Origin: an uncultured Collinsella sp.
GTDB taxonomy: Bacteria; Actinomycetota; Coriobacteriia; Coriobacteriales; Coriobacteriaceae
Reading direction: 5' to 3'
Assembly (NCBI GenBank): GCA_900544465.1
Contig: UQVT01000126.1
Coordinates: 1-5,476, forward strand
Length of the DNA stretch: 5,476 bases
Part shown: piece by piece, positions 1-5,435 of the stretch
Numbering within the stretch: position 1 is the stretch's first letter
Layout of the letters: each line of letters begins with the position of its first letter
Position numbers and translations under genes: made by a program
The notes under the pieces: model-generated
Told to the model about the DNA's origin: nothing
Databases searched by the model: none
What the model saw: only the letters and a program-made list of their open reading frames with translations

Positions 1-230
1 CAGTTGTCGAGGATAAAGCTGCCGCCGATCATCCAGATGACGGCGCGCGCGATGTTGATGAAGATACTCGATGCCGGTAGCGGGTTATCGTCTCGGTTAA
101 GCAGATGGTTCAGGGTCTTGGATACGACCTTGGCGGCGACGGCGGTGCCTATCGCCAAGATGACGGCCCAGATGATGTTGTGGACCCACCGTTGCTCAAA
201 GAAATGAAGAATCGGCTCAAACAATTCCAT
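1..230 (-). CDS. N-terminal part of a probable MscS-type mechanosensitive ion channel (cut by window edge)
   Basis: Only the first 76 codons are present; the gene runs off the left edge. The ATG at 230-228 is preceded by a perfect AGGAGG (246-241) with a 10-base spacer, so the start is secure. The protein begins MELFEPILHFFEQRWVHNI and shows one hydrophobic helix at about residues 19-38 and a second at about 55-74 (from SIFINIARAVIWMIGG onward), joined by a short polar, basic stretch (KTLNHLLNRDDNPLP). This helix-loop-helix layout, with an arginine just before the second helix, is like the N-terminal membrane paddles of small MscS-family channels, which release solutes on hypo-osmotic shock. 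The diagnostic pore helix and beta domain are outside the window, so another small membrane protein is possible. It lies downstream of the nucleotidase gene on the same strand, beyond a strong hairpin. Confidence 0.6.
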   Translation of the reverse strand, partial: MELFEPILHFFEQRWVHNIIWAVILAIGTAVAAKVVSKTLNHLLNRDDNPLPASSIFINIARAVIWMIGGSFILDN

Positions 231-240
231 GTAGGGAAAA

Positions 241-246
241 CCTCCT
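241..246 (-). promoter_or_regulatory. Ribosome binding site of the MscS-like gene
   Basis: The minus strand reads AGGAGG followed by ten bases and ATG. This perfect Shine-Dalgarno match fixes the start of the truncated gene at 230. Confidence 0.8.
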
Positions 247-274
247 AATGATCGTCCAACCATGATACCCACCA

Positions 275-307
275 AGAAGCCCGTCCGATCACATCGGACG
301 GGCTTCT
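275..307 (-). terminator. Perfect 15-bp hairpin, probable terminator after the nucleotidase gene
   Basis: Arms at 275-289 and 293-307 are exact reverse complements (AGAAGCCCGTCCGAT against ATCGGACGGGCTTCT) around a 3-base loop. The stem is GC-rich in its centre. On the minus strand the 3' arm runs into CTTCTTGG, which is only weakly U-rich, and the plus-strand exit is poorer still. Its place 52 bases after the nucleotidase stop codon and before the next ribosome binding site supports a terminator for the minus-strand nucleotidase transcript. The weak U-tract leaves room for read-through into the downstream MscS-like gene. Confidence 0.7.
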
Positions 308-358
308 GTGCTCGATATAAGGTTTACGCGGCGGGGCTGCAAGGCCCGGCGGTGTAGC

Positions 359-2383
359 TTAGCGTCGACGCTTCCAGATAATGCCGAGGATGATGACGAT
401 GATGCCGCCGATAAGGCACGCGCCAACTACTGCCAGCGTGTGGTCTCCCGTTGCGGCGAGCTTACCGGTCGTCTTCTTGGTGATGACCTTCGTGGTCGTC
501 GTGTCCGTCTTAGGCGAGGGCTTAGGCGTCGGGGCCGGTGTGGGCGTGGGGTCCACGGCAGCGGAGCCAAAGCTGATGGTGCCGGCGAGCCCGGCCATCT
601 TGCTCTCCCAGCCGTTCTGCCCGATCAGCGCCCTCAGCGCCGCCTCGCACGTGCCCCACTCGGTGTACTTGGTGGCGTGTGCAAAGGTGGGAAAGTCGGT
701 CGTGTTGGTGATGATGTAGTTGTTGGTGGCGACGGTATAGGTCTTGGCGGGGTCGAGCGTGCTGCCGTCTTTGGTGAGTGTGGCACTCACAATGCGCTTG
801 CCCTCGGGCTGTGTCCAATCAATCGTCACGTTGATGCCGCCAAAGGAGAGAACGCTGCCAGAGTCATCGCGCCACTTGTACTTGTCTTGCGCCTCCTGCT
901 CGGTGTGACCGGCCGCCACATAAGCCTGCTGAAGCTCGTAGCTGTCGTTGCACTCGTCGCTGATCTGCAGTGAGTGCTCGAGCGCTGTCAGGAAGTCCGC
1001 GCCGGTCATGGTCCAGGTCTCCACGGTGTTGCCGTAGGGCGAGATAGCGATGACGTTGCCGGCAGTCACATCGCCCGCAGCGATGCCGCCGCGGATGCCA
1101 CCCGCGTTCTCGATGGCAAGGTCTGCGCCCGTCAGGGCAAGATAGGAGCCGCAAATCACGTGGCCGATGGTCTGGGCCTTGGTGGTATCGCCCTCCTTGC
1201 TGGGGCGGAAATCGGTGGTGCGCACCATTTCCCAACCATGCGTGCCTGCGGCGTCCTCGCCGTAGAAATAGTTGGTGGTGGATGCGCCGAGTACCTTGTT
1301 CGATTCGTTTTCAAAGGCCTCGTCGAGCGGCTTGATCTTGTTGCGGACGGCTTCAAGGCAGCTTTGGTAGTCGGAGCCCTTGTCGGGGTCTGCCAAAAGG
1401 TCGTTGACGTTCTTGGCGGTGTAGAGCTTCTCGTCGCTGCCGTCTGCAGGGACCGTGACCGTGTCATCGTCGGTCGTCTCGGTGCCATTGGTGTCGTACT
1501 TGTACGGAATGGAAAGCAGCCCCACCTCGGCAAAGGCGCTGCCTGCCTCGACAACGTGGATCGTCTTGCCGTCGGCTCCCGTCACCTTCTCGTTAAGGTT
1601 GATGTGCTCGTGGCCTGCGATAAGGGCATCGACGCCACGGAGCCGTGTGGCAAAGGTCTTGGCGTTGAGCGTATGCGCGATACACACAACAACATCGCAG
1701 CCCTCCCTGCGCAGCTGTTCTGCCTCGGTATTGATGGCGTTCGCGGCACTCGAGAACGACGTGCCCGCGACCAGGTCCGCGCGCAGCGAGGATCCCAGCG
1801 ACTCATCCATGGCACCCACGACGCCGACCTTGATTTTGTAGTCGAATGTGGAGTGATTTTCGCTATCCTCCCAGGTGCGATCGAGTGTCTTGGTGATGCT
1901 CGAACTCCATACGCCGCTCGTAGACTTCGCGTTCGCGCAGAGCATGGCGAAGGGCGTGCCAGTGGTGCTGTAGCCGGTCATGGTGCGGAGTTTGTCCGCA
2001 CCGTAGCTCCAGTCGTGGTTGCCTGGCGTGGTCGCATCGTAGCCGTCGGCGTAGAAGGTGTCCATGAGCTCGGCGATGCTCTTGCCCTCGCTCATGGTGG
2101 CGAAGGACTGTCCGTGGAAGGTGTCGCCCGCATCGAGCAAAAGATCGGGGGCGCTGCTTTGGGCGCTATAGAGAACCGCCAGTCCATCAAAGCCCACCGT
2201 GCCGGTGCCCTTGCTTTCGTTGTAGCTGTACTTGTAGCTGCCGTGGATGTCGTTGGTGTGCATGACGGCCACGGAGCCGTCAATAGCGGCGGGCAGGTTC
2301 CCCGCGAAAGCGAGGCTTGGGATGCCTGCGAGCGAGCCGGCAAACAACGCGGCGGCTAACGCAAGGCGGGGGAGTCTTTTCAA
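359..2383 (-). CDS. Secreted, sortase-anchored 5'-nucleotidase / 2',3'-cyclic phosphodiesterase family protein
   Basis: A 674-residue enzyme of the UshA/CpdB/YfkN family (COG0737), which strips phosphate from extracellular nucleotides using two metal ions. Residues 1-27 form a signal peptide ending AFA before G28. The metallophosphatase domain (about 36-265) holds the expected ligands: D45 and H47 in HTNDIHG, D87 in DAGDTFHGQ, N122 and catalytic H123 in GNHD, H237, and H258/H260 in GHEH. The C-terminal nucleotide-binding domain (about 360-605) has IENAGGIRGG (424-433, N426 and R431) and SPYGN with Y450. A Pro/Thr/Lys-rich wall linker (about 611-641) leads to LAATG (642-646), a membrane helix (650-670) and KRRR, a sortase sorting signal. 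The start is TTG at 2383, with AAGGAAA just upstream and no in-frame ATG before it. The GGDG(F/Y) motif is replaced by TTDFPTF (561-567), and S126 stands where UshA has the dyad aspartate, so exact substrate (5'-NMP, cyclic NMP or other) is open. It likely stands alone between two terminators. Confidence 0.93.
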   Translation of the reverse strand: MKRLPRLALAAALFAGSLAGIPSLAFAGNLPAAIDGSVAVMHTNDIHGSYKYSYNESKGTGTVGFDGLAVLYSAQSSAPDLLLDAGDTFHGQSFATMSEGKSIAELMDTFYADGYDATTPGNHDWSYGADKLRTMTGYSTTGTPFAMLCANAKSTSGVWSSSITKTLDRTWEDSENHSTFDYKIKVGVVGAMDESLGSSLRADLVAGTSFSSAANAINTEAEQLRREGCDVVVCIAHTLNAKTFATRLRGVDALIAGHEHINLNEKVTGADGKTIHVVEAGSAFAEVGLLSIPYKYDTNGTETTDDDTVTVPADGSDEKLYTAKNVNDLLADPDKGSDYQSCLEAVRNKIKPLDEAFENESNKVLGASTTNYFYGEDAAGTHGWEMVRTTDFRPSKEGDTTKAQTIGHVICGSYLALTGADLAIENAGGIRGGIAAGDVTAGNVIAISPYGNTVETWTMTGADFLTALEHSLQISDECNDSYELQQAYVAAGHTEQEAQDKYKWRDDSGSVLSFGGINVTIDWTQPEGKRIVSATLTKDGSTLDPAKTYTVATNNYIITNTTDFPTFAHATKYTEWGTCEAALRALIGQNGWESKMAGLAGTISFGSAAVDPTPTPAPTPKPSPKTDTTTTKVITKKTTGKLAATGDHTLAVVGACLIGGIIVIILGIIWKRRR

Positions 2384-2388
2384 GGCAG

Positions 2389-2395
2389 TTTCCTT
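2389..2395 (-). promoter_or_regulatory. Ribosome binding site supporting the TTG start of the nucleotidase
   Basis: The minus strand reads AAGGAAA, with about seven bases between AAGGA and the TTG at 2383. No ATG or GTG lies in frame upstream, and the TTG gives a complete signal peptide with basic residues at its N-terminus, so this site decides the start. Confidence 0.6.
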
Positions 2396-2404
2396 AGTCC
2401 TTAG

Positions 2405-2442
2405 CCAGAATGTCTGGTTGAATATCGGATTATCGACATAAT
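2405..2442. promoter_or_regulatory. Two short inverted repeats in the nucleotidase leader
   Basis: CCAGA-ATG-TCTGG lies at 2405-2417 and ATTAT-CGAC-ATAAT at 2429-2442, 22 and 46 bases upstream of the TTG start. Between and within them the minus strand has GATAAT and TATTAT boxes that could act as -10 elements, but I see no convincing -35 at 16-18 bases. They could be operator sites or part of the promoter. Arms of five bases also arise by chance, so this is tentative. Confidence 0.25.
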
Positions 2443-2447
2443 ATGCG

Positions 2448-2487
2448 AAAACCGCCGCAAGGGCGTCTGTCCCTTTGCGGCGGTTTT
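2448..2487. terminator. Bidirectional GC-rich terminator between the ABC operon and the nucleotidase gene
   Basis: The arm at 2448-2463 (AAAACCGCCGCAAGGG) pairs with 2471-2487 (CCCTTTGCGGCGGTTTT), with one unpaired base and a 7-base loop. The A-run on one side and T-run on the other give a U-tract on either strand. For minus-strand genes it ends the importer transcript about 50 bases after the ATPase stop codon and insulates the nucleotidase gene, which begins 64 bases further on. Confidence 0.88.
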
Positions 2488-2497
2488 GACGTTTGCG

Positions 2498-2542
2498 CAG
2501 GTAAAACCTGTCAAAATAAACCTGTCCCTTTTTGGTAGGTTT
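2498..2542. repeat. Cluster of CCTGTC repeats and small palindromes after the ATPase gene
   Basis: AAACCTGTC occurs twice (2504-2512 and 2518-2526). CAGGT-AAA-ACCTG (2498-2510) is an inverted repeat, and AAACCT (2518-2523) pairs with AGGTTT at 2537-2542, overlapping the ATPase stop codon. CTGTCCCTTT (2522-2531) recurs exactly at 2467-2476 inside the neighbouring terminator. On the minus strand these read as GGGACAGG and TGACAGG motifs. The arrangement resembles dispersed REP-like extragenic repeats; it could also be a second, weak transcription stop. Confidence 0.45.
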
Positions 2543-3335
2543 AGCTCAGCAGCATGCGGTCGTTGGCGAGCTCGCCGCCCGAGACCTCCTCGAACTTCTG
2601 CAGCAGGTCGGCGACGGTGAGCGACTTCTTCTCATCGCCCGCCACGTCGTAGATTACGTGGCCCTCGTGCATCATGATCAGGCGATTGCCCAGACGGATG
2701 GCGTCATTCATGTTATGCGTGACCATGAGCGTGGTCAGGTGGTGCTCGTCGACGATCTCTTCGGTCAGATTGAGCACCTTCGATGCCGTCTTGGGGTCGA
2801 GGGCCGCAGTGTGCTCGTCGAGCAGCAGCAGGCGCGGCCTGGTGAGCGTGGCCATCAGCAGGGTGAGTGCCTGGCGCTGGCCGCCCGAGAGCAGGCCGAC
2901 CTTGGCGTTGAGACGCGTGTCCAGACCAAGGTCCAGGCGCTTGAGCAGCTCAACGTACTCATCTTTCTCGGCCTTGGTGACGCCCCACGAAAGGCCGCGA
3001 CGCTGGCCGCGACGCTTGGCGAGGGCCAGGTTCTCGGCGATCTGCATGTCGGCAGCGGTACCGCGCATGGGGTCCTGAAACACGCGGCCCAGGTACTTGG
3101 CGCGCTGCGACTCGCTCAGGCGCGAGATGTCGGTGCCGTCGAGCTCAATAACGCCCGAATCGAGCGGGTACACGCCGGCGATCATGTTGAGCAGAGTGGA
3201 CTTGCCGGCGCCGTTGCCGCCGATCATGGTTACAAAGTCGCCGTCATTCAGGGTGAGGTCGACGCCGGTGAGCGCGCGCTTCTCGGTGACGGTGCCCTTG
3301 TTAAAGGTCTTCTTGACGTGCGAGAGCTTAAGCAT
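2541..3335 (-). CDS. ATP-binding protein of a TrpXYZ-type ABC importer
   Basis: A complete ABC ATPase that powers the importer encoded just upstream on the minus strand. Numbering from the ATG at 3335 (264 residues): Walker A GGNGAGKST at 39-47, Q-loop Q87 in VFQDP, signature LSGGQ at 149-153, Walker B LLLLDE with catalytic E174, D-loop TAALDP just after it, and switch H207 in VTHN. The LLLDEHTAALDP string and the MLKL start are typical of the COG1101 ATPases that pair with COG4120 permeases. An in-frame ATG at 3344 would add three residues, but the AAGGGGG there abuts that codon with no spacer, while it lies nine bases before the ATG at 3335; I prefer 3335. The start overlaps the permease end by 8 bases (17 with the longer start), a sign of translational coupling. 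All catalytic motifs are intact. Confidence 0.95.
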   Translation of the reverse strand: MLKLSHVKKTFNKGTVTEKRALTGVDLTLNDGDFVTMIGGNGAGKSTLLNMIAGVYPLDSGVIELDGTDISRLSESQRAKYLGRVFQDPMRGTAADMQIAENLALAKRRGQRRGLSWGVTKAEKDEYVELLKRLDLGLDTRLNAKVGLLSGGQRQALTLLMATLTRPRLLLLDEHTAALDPKTASKVLNLTEEIVDEHHLTTLMVTHNMNDAIRLGNRLIMMHEGHVIYDVAGDEKKSLTVADLLQKFEEVSGGELANDRMLLS

Positions 3336-4251
3336 CTGCCTCATCCCCCTTCGTGTAGGAGCTGCGGAGCTTATAGCGCTCCCAAACCACGGGCACGCAC
3401 AGGGCCACGGCGACGATCACGGCGGAGAGCAACTTCATGTCGTTGGCGTCCATGCCCAACTGCAGCACGATGGCGCGGATAAGGAAGTACACCACGGAGC
3501 CAAAGACGGCGGAGGCAAGACGGACGCTAAACTGCGTGAGGCCGCCGGGCAGCAGACGGCCGAGCACCTCACCGATAACAATGGCGGCAAGACCGATAAC
3601 GATGGCACCGGTGCCCATACCAATGTCGGCATACTTCTGGCTCTGGCAGATGAGCGCGCCCGAAAGGCCGATGAGGGCGTTGGAGAGCACGAGGGCGATC
3701 ATCTTGGTGGAGTTGGTGTTGACGCCCAGAGCGCGGATCATGTACTCGTTGTTGCCGGTGGCGCGCAGCGCCGAGCCGATCTCGGTGCCAAAGAACCAAT
3801 ACAGGATGGCAACGATAGCCACGGCGAGCAGGATGCCCAAGATGATGGCAACGGTGGACTGCGGCAGACCCGTCATGTTGCTGACGGCCGAGAACACGGT
3901 GCCCTTGGCAAGAATGGGCGTATTGGACTTGCCCATGATGCGCAGGTTGATGGACCACAGGCTGATCTGGGTGAGGATTCCGGCGAGGATCGCGGGAATC
4001 TCGAAGACGGTGGTCAAAATGCCCGTGACGGCGCCCGCGATGGCGCCGGCGCACATGCCGGCCAGCACGGCGAGCAGCGGGTCGACGTTGTTATTGACGA
4101 TGAGCACAGCGCAGACGCAGCCGCCGAGGGCAAAGCTGCCGTCGCAGGTCATATCGGGAATGTCGAGCAGGCGGAACGTGATAAACACGCCAAGCACCAT
4201 AATGCCCCAGAGGACGCCCTGCGAAACGGCGCCCTGCAATGCAATGAGCAT
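3328..4251 (-). CDS. Membrane permease of a TrpXYZ-type ABC importer
   Basis: A 307-residue integral membrane protein of the BPD_transp_2 family (COG4120 type), which probably works as a homodimer, since only one permease gene is present. About eight to nine hydrophobic helices are visible, roughly at 5-24, 38-55, 58-79, 84-101, 133-153, 184-202, 213-233, 246-264 and 273-291. Family hallmarks are FRLLDIPDMTCDGSFALGG (26-44), SINLRIMG (100-107), the cytoplasmic coupling loop SALRATGNNEYMIRALGVNT (160-179) that contacts the ATPase, and the glycine-rich GMGTGAIVIGLAAIVIGEVL. The start ATG at 4251 has a perfect AGGAGG (4265-4260) eight bases upstream. Its strong own ribosome site fits a gene translated independently after the 200-base gap from the binding-protein gene, whereas its 3' end overlaps the ATPase gene. 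Confidence 0.95.
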   Translation of the reverse strand: MLIALQGAVSQGVLWGIMVLGVFITFRLLDIPDMTCDGSFALGGCVCAVLIVNNNVDPLLAVLAGMCAGAIAGAVTGILTTVFEIPAILAGILTQISLWSINLRIMGKSNTPILAKGTVFSAVSNMTGLPQSTVAIILGILLAVAIVAILYWFFGTEIGSALRATGNNEYMIRALGVNTNSTKMIALVLSNALIGLSGALICQSQKYADIGMGTGAIVIGLAAIVIGEVLGRLLPGGLTQFSVRLASAVFGSVVYFLIRAIVLQLGMDANDMKLLSAVIVAVALCVPVVWERYKLRSSYTKGDEADA

Positions 4252-4259
4252 GCTTCATA

Positions 4260-4265
4260 CCTCCT
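4260..4265 (-). promoter_or_regulatory. Ribosome binding site of the permease gene
   Basis: The minus strand reads AGGAGG, eight bases before the ATG at 4251. A second ATG at 4258-4256 is out of frame and only one base from the site, so it is not a likely start. Confidence 0.8.
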
Positions 4266-4354
4266 AGGATGGGGTGGACACGTGATTCACCATAATAGCG
4301 GTAACAATGCATAGAAGAGCTGCGGACAGACGTTTTGTTTTACCTGAAACAAGC

Positions 4355-4385
4355 AGGGCGGACGCCGGTCTACAGCGCCCGCCCC
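4355..4385 (-). promoter_or_regulatory. Stem-loop between binding-protein and permease genes, possible attenuator
   Basis: In minus-strand RNA, GGGCGGGCGC pairs with GCGUCCGCCC over ten base pairs (4384-4375 with 4365-4356) around a 9-base loop. One pair is G-U in minus-strand RNA but A-C in plus-strand RNA, so the intact stem belongs to the operon transcript. A CAGGG/CCCUG extension is possible with one bulged G. The 3' side continues UGCUUGUUU, a broken U-tract, as in a leaky terminator. Position about 70 bases after the binding-protein stop suggests partial termination or mRNA stabilisation that lowers permease/ATPase output. Confidence 0.6.
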
Positions 4386-4428
4386 TGTGGCTCAGATATT
4401 GAATAGCGCGGCTAAAGCGCGAGCACGG

Positions 4429-4469
4429 GCTCTAGACGCATGCCGCGTATGGCATTACGCGTCCAGAGC
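4429..4469 (-). promoter_or_regulatory. Stem-loop enclosing the stop codon of the binding-protein gene
   Basis: In minus-strand RNA, GCUCUGGACGC (4469-4459) pairs with GCGUCUAGAGC (4439-4429) over 11 base pairs, including one G-U that would be A-C on the other strand. An inner 5-bp stem AUGCC/GGCAU (4455-4451 with 4444-4440) closes a 6-base loop, with GUA (4458-4456) bulged on one side. The TAA stop codon falls at the bulge. There is no U-tract after it, so it is more likely a 3' mRNA-protecting structure than a terminator. Confidence 0.6.
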
Positions 4470-5435
4470 GGAAAGGTCGATGCCCAGGGCCTCGGCCATC
4501 TCGTCATTCTTGACGACGACCAGGTCCTTGCTCGAGAGGTGCTTGATTGGCATGTCTTCGGGCTTGGCCTCGCCCTTCAGGATCTTAACGGCCATCTCGC
4601 CCGCGGCGTAGCCCAGGTCCTCATAGTTGATGGAGAGGGTGAACAGACCGCCGGCCTTGCACATGCCCTCCTCGCCGGTAACGAAGGGGAGCTTGTTCTC
4701 CTTGCAGATCTGACCGACCTGCGAGGCACCCGCGGCGATGGTGTTGTCGGTGGGGGAGTAGAGCGCATCGACCTTGCCCACGGCAGACTCGACGACGGAC
4801 TGAATCTCGTTGGAGCTCGAGACGGTGAAGTCAGTGTACTGGAGGCCAAGCTTGTCGAGTTCCTTCTTGGCGGCCTTGATTTGGACGTCGGAGTTGGACT
4901 CGGCGGTGCAGTAGAGCAGGCCGACCTTCTTTACGTCGGGCAGGACCTTCTGCATCATCTCGAGTTGCTCGGCGACCGGGGTAAGGTCGGAGGCGCCGGT
5001 GACGTTGGTGCCGGGCTTGTCGTTGTCCTGGACCAGGCCGGAGGCGGCGTAGTCGGTGATGGCGCAGCCCACGATGGGGATATCCGCCGTGGCACCGGCA
5101 GCAGCCTGTGCGGCGGGCGTGGCGATGGCGTAGATCAGGTCGACGCCATCGCCCACGAACTTGTCGGCGATGGACTTACACGTGGACTGGTCGTTCTGGG
5201 CGTTCTTCTGGTCGATCTTGACCTTAAGGCCGCTTTTCTTGATGGCCTTGACAAAGCCGTCGTTGGCGGCATCGAGTGCGGAGTGCTCGGTGAGCTGCAG
5301 AACGCCGATGGTGTAGTCGGAACCGGCGGCAGCAGAGCCGGAACCAGAGTTGCCGCCGCATCCGGCGAGCGGGGCGAGCGCGAGCAGGCCGGCGGAGACC
5401 AGAAGGCTCCTGCGGCTGATGGTGATGTCCTTCAT
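4455..5435 (-). CDS. Substrate-binding lipoprotein of a TrpXYZ-type ABC importer
   Basis: A 326-residue extracytoplasmic solute receptor of the COG2984 (TrpX-like, ABC_sub_bind) family. The N-terminus has basic ISRRSLLVS followed by a hydrophobic core and the lipobox LAGC with C26 as the lipidation site, then a Gly/Ser/Ala tether (27-39). The SRR-S-LL context resembles a twin-arginine signal with Leu in place of Phe. Family hallmarks are GVLQLTEHSALDAANDGF (44-61), ATPAAQAA (105-112), ITDYAASGLV (126-135), NVTGASDL (144-151) and VGLLYCTAESNS (172-183). The start ATG at 5435 is preceded by GGGGG with a 7-base spacer. Relatives bind tryptophan, tyrosine or other small ligands; the ligand cannot be told from sequence. 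It is the first gene of the operon and is followed by two stem-loops, which fits the usual need for more receptor than membrane complex. Its promoter and leader are mostly outside the window. Confidence 0.94.
   Translation of the reverse strand: MKDITISRRSLLVSAGLLALAPLAGCGGNSGSGSAAAGSDYTIGVLQLTEHSALDAANDGFVKAIKKSGLKVKIDQKNAQNDQSTCKSIADKFVGDGVDLIYAIATPAAQAAAGATADIPIVGCAITDYAASGLVQDNDKPGTNVTGASDLTPVAEQLEMMQKVLPDVKKVGLLYCTAESNSDVQIKAAKKELDKLGLQYTDFTVSSSNEIQSVVESAVGKVDALYSPTDNTIAAGASQVGQICKENKLPFVTGEEGMCKAGGLFTLSINYEDLGYAAGEMAVKILKGEAKPEDMPIKHLSSKDLVVVKNDEMAEALGIDLSALDA

Noticed and set aside
4..207. 67-codon plus-strand open frame at the left edge
   Set aside because: It is antisense to the MscS-like gene, which has a perfect ribosome binding site and convincing membrane helices.
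308..973. 221-codon plus-strand open frame over the nucleotidase 3' end
   Set aside because: It starts next to the terminator hairpin and runs antisense to the nucleotidase C-terminus; low-complexity Arg/Gly-rich content and no motif.
974..2359. 461-codon open frame on the plus strand
   Set aside because: It lies wholly antisense to the nucleotidase gene, has no recognisable domain or good ribosome site, and its composition is what a GC-rich gene gives on its complement.
4277..4297. GGTG/CACC stem enclosing a CACGTG palindrome just upstream of the permease ribosome site
   Set aside because: Only four outer pairs with mismatches inside, and it does not cover the AGGAGG, so no regulatory role is supported.
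4280..4300. TATTAT on the minus strand as an internal promoter for the permease gene
   Set aside because: No acceptable -35 hexamer at 16-18 bases upstream; read-through from the receptor gene explains expression.
2532..4314. Long plus-strand open frames of 316, 134, 405 and 276 codons opposite the ATPase and permease genes
   Set aside because: They are complements of well-supported ABC genes. The encoded strings are rich in Gly, Ala, Arg, Asp and His with no family motif, as expected for shadows.
4252..4454. T-box riboswitch in the receptor-permease gap
   Set aside because: No AGGGTGG-ACCGCG antiterminator motif or Stem I features were found; the stem-loops present are simple hairpins.
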